NCBI RefSeq assembly: GCF_030063245.1
Contig: NZ_JASISR010000023.1
Span: 1 to 64,000, forward strand
DNA length: 64,000 nucleotides
Source: Paenarthrobacter sp. PH39-S1
GTDB taxonomy: Bacteria; Actinomycetota; Actinomycetes; Actinomycetales; Micrococcaceae
Direction of reading: 5' to 3'
Part shown: positions 60,927 through 64,000 of the stretch, in pieces
Layout: each line of letters starts with the position of its first letter
Numbering within the stretch: position 1 is the first letter of the stretch
Notes under the pieces: generated by a model
Told to the model about the DNA's origin: nothing
What the model saw: only the letters and a program-made list of their open reading frames with translations
The model's database searches: none
Position numbers and translations under genes: made by a program

Positions 60927-61670
60927 ATGGCAGGTCCGGAATTCATCCTCCATAGCGGGAACCGTGCCAGCCGGGCCGGCTTTAAGGGCCTGACGGTGCG
61001 GCAAAAAAAGATCCTTGAGTGTATCCAGCGCTCCATCAGTGACAAGGGCTACCCACCGTCCATGCGTGAGATCGGCGACGTCGTCGGGCTCGCAAGCCTG
61101 TCCAGCGTCACTCATCAGCTCTCCCAGTTGGAAAAACTGGGCTATCTGCGTCGGGACGCGAAGCGCCCCCGCGCCATGGAAGTGCTCATCCCGCTCACCC
61201 TGGACGACGGGGTCGTGGAAATCGAGGGCGTGCCATCCCCGGCAAAGCTGCGCAGCGCCAGTGGTCTGAACATGGCAGAGCTGAGCAGCGCCTCCGACAC
61301 CGCCATGGTGCCTCTAGTCGGACGGATCGCCGCCGGCGGACCCATCCTGGCTGATCAGGTAGTCGAGGACGTCATGCCACTCCCACGCCAGCTCGTAGGT
61401 CATGGAGAGCTCTTTATGCTCAAGGTGACCGGCGACTCCATGATCGACGCCGCGATCTGTGACGGCGACTGGGTCGTAGTGCGCCGGCAGCAGGACGCCA
61501 TCAACGGCGACATCGTGGCGGCCCTCCTCGATGACGAAGCAACCGTCAAGACGTTCCGTCAGCGCGATGGGCACACCTGGTTGCTGCCGCAGAACACCCG
61601 TTATGAACCGATAGTGGGCGACAATGCCACCATCATGGGCAAAATTGTTTCGGTGCTGCGCGCCATCTAG
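60927..61670 (+). CDS. lexA: SOS repressor LexA
   Basis: A 247-residue repressor-protease. The N-terminal winged helix (about 21-85) contains [13 protein letters not shown] and [18 protein letters not shown]. Self-cleavage is expected between Ala136 and Gly137 (GRIAAGGPI), with catalytic Ser171 (TGDSM) and Lys208 (VKTF). RecA filaments trigger cleavage and release the SOS genes. The start is ATG 60927 with AAGGGA 9-14 bases upstream. Confidence 0.97.
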   Translation: MAGPEFILHSGNRASRAGFKGLTVRQKKILECIQRSISDKGYPPSMREIGDVVGLASLSSVTHQLSQLEKLGYLRRDAKRPRAMEVLIPLTLDDGVVEIEGVPSPAKLRSASGLNMAELSSASDTAMVPLVGRIAAGGPILADQVVEDVMPLPRQLVGHGELFMLKVTGDSMIDAAICDGDWVVVRRQQDAINGDIVAALLDDEATVKTFRQRDGHTWLLPQNTRYEPIVGDNATIMGKIVSVLRAI

Positions 61671-61689
61671 GCGCGCGGTCTACCGCCAG

Positions 61690-63753
61690 TCAGGCCTCGG
61701 GTTTGCCTGCTTCGGCCAGCCGCTGCAGGGCGCTCATCACCAGCGCACGGTTCGTCGTGGGCCAGAATGGTGGGAGGGCCGCACGCAGAAAGCCACCGTA
61801 ACGGGCCGTGGCCAGCCGTGAGTCCAGTACTGCCACCACGCCCTTGTCCGAGGACGAGCGGATCAGCCGGCCCGCGCCCTGCGCAAGCCGGACCGCCGCG
61901 TGAGTCGCCGATATCGACATGAAACCGTTCCCGCCGGCCTTGGCAACGGCGCGCGAGCGTGCGGTCATCAGCGGGTCATCCGGGCGCGGAAAGGGGATCC
62001 GGTCTATCACCACGAGCCGGCAGGACGCACCCTGCACATCAACGCCCTGCCACAGGGACATGGTGCCGAACAAACAGGTGTCCGGTTCAGCCTCGAACTG
62101 CTTAACAAGGGCGGCCATCGATGATTCCCCCTGACAGAGCACAACCACCTCCAGCCGGGACCGGAGCGCTTCCGCGGCGTCCTCTGCCGCCCGGCGGGAG
62201 GAAAAGAGGCACAGCGCCCCGCCGCCCGAAGCCCGGATCAGTGCTTCGAGTTCATCGAGCTGCTCTGCCGAGGTGCCGCGCTCCGGCTTCGCCAAATGGG
62301 CGGCCACATACAGCATCCCCTGCTTGGCGTAATCGAACGGCGAGCCTACGTCCGCCCCGGTCCAGCTGGGCGCCCCGGGACCCAGCAGTCCCAACCCGCC
62401 GGCCACCGGTTCAAATGCCGCGCCGACCGCGAGGGTAGCCGAGGTCAGCACAACCGTATGATCCGCGAAGAGCCCCTCCCGGAGCCGGCCGGCCACGCTC
62501 AGCGGTGCGATGTTGATCAGAGCCGGAGCCGACTCATCCGGCACGGAGTAGCCTTGCTGCGGGGTGAATCCGCCCGGTCGGGACAACCAGACCACCTCGC
62601 CGGCCTCGCGCGCCACCAGCAGCCTCTCGGCCAGTTCCAGAATCAACGTCAGGCGTGAGCGCGCCATCTGGCGTCCGCCGTCGGCATTGCCGGCGTCCCC
62701 CTTGGAATCCGACAACGCCGTCCGGCAGGCATCGCGCACCTGATCAATGGCGGTGAGCTGCTGCTCGTTCAGGCCCGAGGGCAGCAGCCCGGACGGGAGT
62801 CCGTCAAGGGCCGCCTCCAGATACCCGGCCGCGGAATTGAGTGTCTCCATCGAGATGCCCGTATTCTTCCGCGCGCTGGAGGCGGCAACGTGAATCATCT
62901 GCACAGAGAGCTGACCGCTGACAGCACCGGTAACCCGGTCCTGAAGTTCATGCGCCTCATCCACCACGACGACGTCATACTCGGGCAGGACCGCGAGGCC
63001 CTCAAACGCGCTGATCGCCAGCATCGCATGATTCGTCACGACGAGGTCCGCCTCCGCGCCACGTACCTTCGCCAGTTCGCTGAAGCATTCGAGGGCCAGT
63101 GGGCACTTCTGCGCCCCAAGACACTCCATCGACGTCACCGAAACCTGGTGCCAGGCCCGATCGCTGACCCCCGGCGTGAGTTCGTCGCGGTCTCCCGTTT
63201 CGGTGTCCTCCGCCCAGTCCCGGAGCCGGACCACCTCACGGCCCAACTGGCTGGAGGACCCGGAAGAGGCGCCGACGGGGTGAATGACGCTGGTATCCTC
63301 GCCGAGCGCGAACAACTGGCCCTCGGAGGGCTCCTCCGACGGGAACCCGCCCTGCAGCTTATGCTTGCAGACGTAATTGCTCCGCCCCTTCACCAGCGCC
63401 ACCTTCACCGGCCGTGGCAGCATTGCGGAAATCGATTCCAACAGCCGCGGAAGGTCACGGCCGACAATCTGCGCCTGCAGGGCGAGCGTGGCGGTGGAGA
63501 CAAGGGAGGGCTTTTCACTCTCGAGCGCGTGCGCAATCAGCGGGATCAGATACGCCAGCGATTTTCCGGTTCCCGTGCCGGCCTGCACCAGCAAATGGTC
63601 GCCGGTGTTGATGGAACTGACCACCCGGCGGACCATCTCATGCTGACCATCGCGGCGCTGACCGCCCATGGCGTCCACCGCAGCGTCAAGCAACTCCAGG
63701 GCGAACTGCTCCCCCAAGGCTGTTCCTACGTTCTGCGCCGCTGCCTCAGCCAT
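61690..63753 (-). CDS. ATP-dependent DNA helicase (DinG/XPD-like)
   Basis: A 687-residue superfamily 2 iron-sulfur helicase. Walker A is AGTGTGKS (58-65) and the DEAH box is VVVVDEAHEL. Four cysteines that can hold a 4Fe-4S cluster are in NYVCKHKL (Cys129) and the ECLGAQKCPLALEC group. The C-terminal motif VI is AQGAGRLIRSS. It probably unwinds DNA with 5' overhangs or R-loops during repair. It is convergent with lexA (20 bases) and overlaps the hflX end by 8 bases on the same strand. Confidence 0.93.
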   Translation of the reverse strand: MAEAAAQNVGTALGEQFALELLDAAVDAMGGQRRDGQHEMVRRVVSSINTGDHLLVQAGTGTGKSLAYLIPLIAHALESEKPSLVSTATLALQAQIVGRDLPRLLESISAMLPRPVKVALVKGRSNYVCKHKLQGGFPSEEPSEGQLFALGEDTSVIHPVGASSGSSSQLGREVVRLRDWAEDTETGDRDELTPGVSDRAWHQVSVTSMECLGAQKCPLALECFSELAKVRGAEADLVVTNHAMLAISAFEGLAVLPEYDVVVVDEAHELQDRVTGAVSGQLSVQMIHVAASSARKNTGISMETLNSAAGYLEAALDGLPSGLLPSGLNEQQLTAIDQVRDACRTALSDSKGDAGNADGGRQMARSRLTLILELAERLLVAREAGEVVWLSRPGGFTPQQGYSVPDESAPALINIAPLSVAGRLREGLFADHTVVLTSATLAVGAAFEPVAGGLGLLGPGAPSWTGADVGSPFDYAKQGMLYVAAHLAKPERGTSAEQLDELEALIRASGGGALCLFSSRRAAEDAAEALRSRLEVVVLCQGESSMAALVKQFEAEPDTCLFGTMSLWQGVDVQGASCRLVVIDRIPFPRPDDPLMTARSRAVAKAGGNGFMSISATHAAVRLAQGAGRLIRSSSDKGVVAVLDSRLATARYGGFLRAALPPFWPTTNRALVMSALQRLAEAGKPEA

Positions 63754-64000
63754 GGAGGATAAATGGCTCCAGCTCTGCGGCCAGCCCCTCGCGCACCTTC
63801 ACGCTGGCGTGCGTTCCGGACTCGCCATGGTCCAGCGTAAGGATCTCGGCATCGGATTCATGCAGCTTGCTGATCAGGTCCCCCCGGTCGTACGGAATCA
63901 GCAGCTCCAGCTCCACGCCTGGGCGCGGAATTGCTTCGCTGATGGCCGTGAGCAGTTCGTCAATGCCCTGCCCCGTGCGGGCCGACACCACCACGTTGCG
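63746..64000 (-). CDS. hflX: GTPase HflX, C-terminal part (gene continues beyond window)
   Basis: The last 84 residues of HflX, a ribosome-associated GTPase that splits stalled ribosomes. VVVSARTGQGIDELLTAISE is the G5 region (SAxTG-like), followed by the C-terminal domain (PYDRGDLISKLHE). The 5' part lies right of base 64000. The stop overlaps the helicase start. Confidence 0.85.
   Translation of the reverse strand, partial: RNVVVSARTGQGIDELLTAISEAIPRPGVELELLIPYDRGDLISKLHESDAEILTLDHGESGTHASVKVREGLAAELEPFILHG

Noticed and set aside
60744-61115. 123-residue minus-strand frame across the lexA start
   Set aside because: It is antisense to the lexA DNA-binding domain and would place a coding gene over the lexA promoter; no motif seen.

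Overview
The window is high-GC DNA from an actinobacterium, most likely a member of the Micrococcaceae close to Arthrobacter. The reasons are: a rRNA-operon leader motif typical of Micrococcales at the left edge; a mycothiol-type maleylpyruvate isomerase family protein; the dual-function isomerase PriA in place of separate HisA and TrpF; mycobacterial-style LexA boxes; an initiation factor IF3 with a long Ala/Pro-rich tail; and the gene order infC-rpmI-rplT-trmH ... pheST-argCJBDFRGH ... tyrS, which is shared with mycobacteria. No rRNA or tRNA gene, CRISPR array or insertion sequence lies inside the window. The 16S gene is expected just left of base 1.

Layout. 0-11.6 kb: rRNA leader and promoter, tyrS, a decayed UvrA-like ATPase, a HelD-type RNA polymerase-recycling helicase, apt, a DUF222/HNH endonuclease gene with a LexA box on its start codon, and an alkylation-repair group (Mpg; Ada-AlkA fusion; Ogt). 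11.7-25.6 kb: the complete arginine pathway (argC to argH with argR), a quinone oxidoreductase and pheST. 25.8-50.1 kb: an accessory block that separates pheST from trmH. It holds a zincin-like/SIMPL pair and a nine- or ten-gene minus-strand operon. That operon joins a peptide-type ABC importer to acyl-CoA activation and beta-oxidation enzymes, and a divergent TetR gene with two matching palindromic operators faces it. The block also has an acyl-CoA ligase, a LexA-boxed radical SAM protein, pta-ackA, MutT, an MFS exporter, a CDF metal transporter and GlsB. 50.1-64 kb: trmH, rplT, rpmI, infC, DUF1844, MFS, SseB, part of the histidine operon (priA, a 53-residue membrane protein, hisH, hisB, hisC), a divergent LysM/lexA pair with three LexA-like boxes, a DinG/XPD-type helicase and the 3' end of hflX.

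Two themes connect the genes. First, at least four transcription units carry LexA-type operators: the HNH gene, the radical SAM gene, and the divergent lexA and LysM genes. Second, the DNA is full of tandem duplications of 13-30 bp. Several of them copy a gene's stop codon (tyrS, mpg, sseB) or its start region (zincin-like gene, tetR), and others lie in frame inside argC, argD, Ada-AlkA and infC. The best candidate for a new system is the importer plus beta-oxidation operon at 27.0-39.3 kb, whose substrate cannot be read from the sequence.
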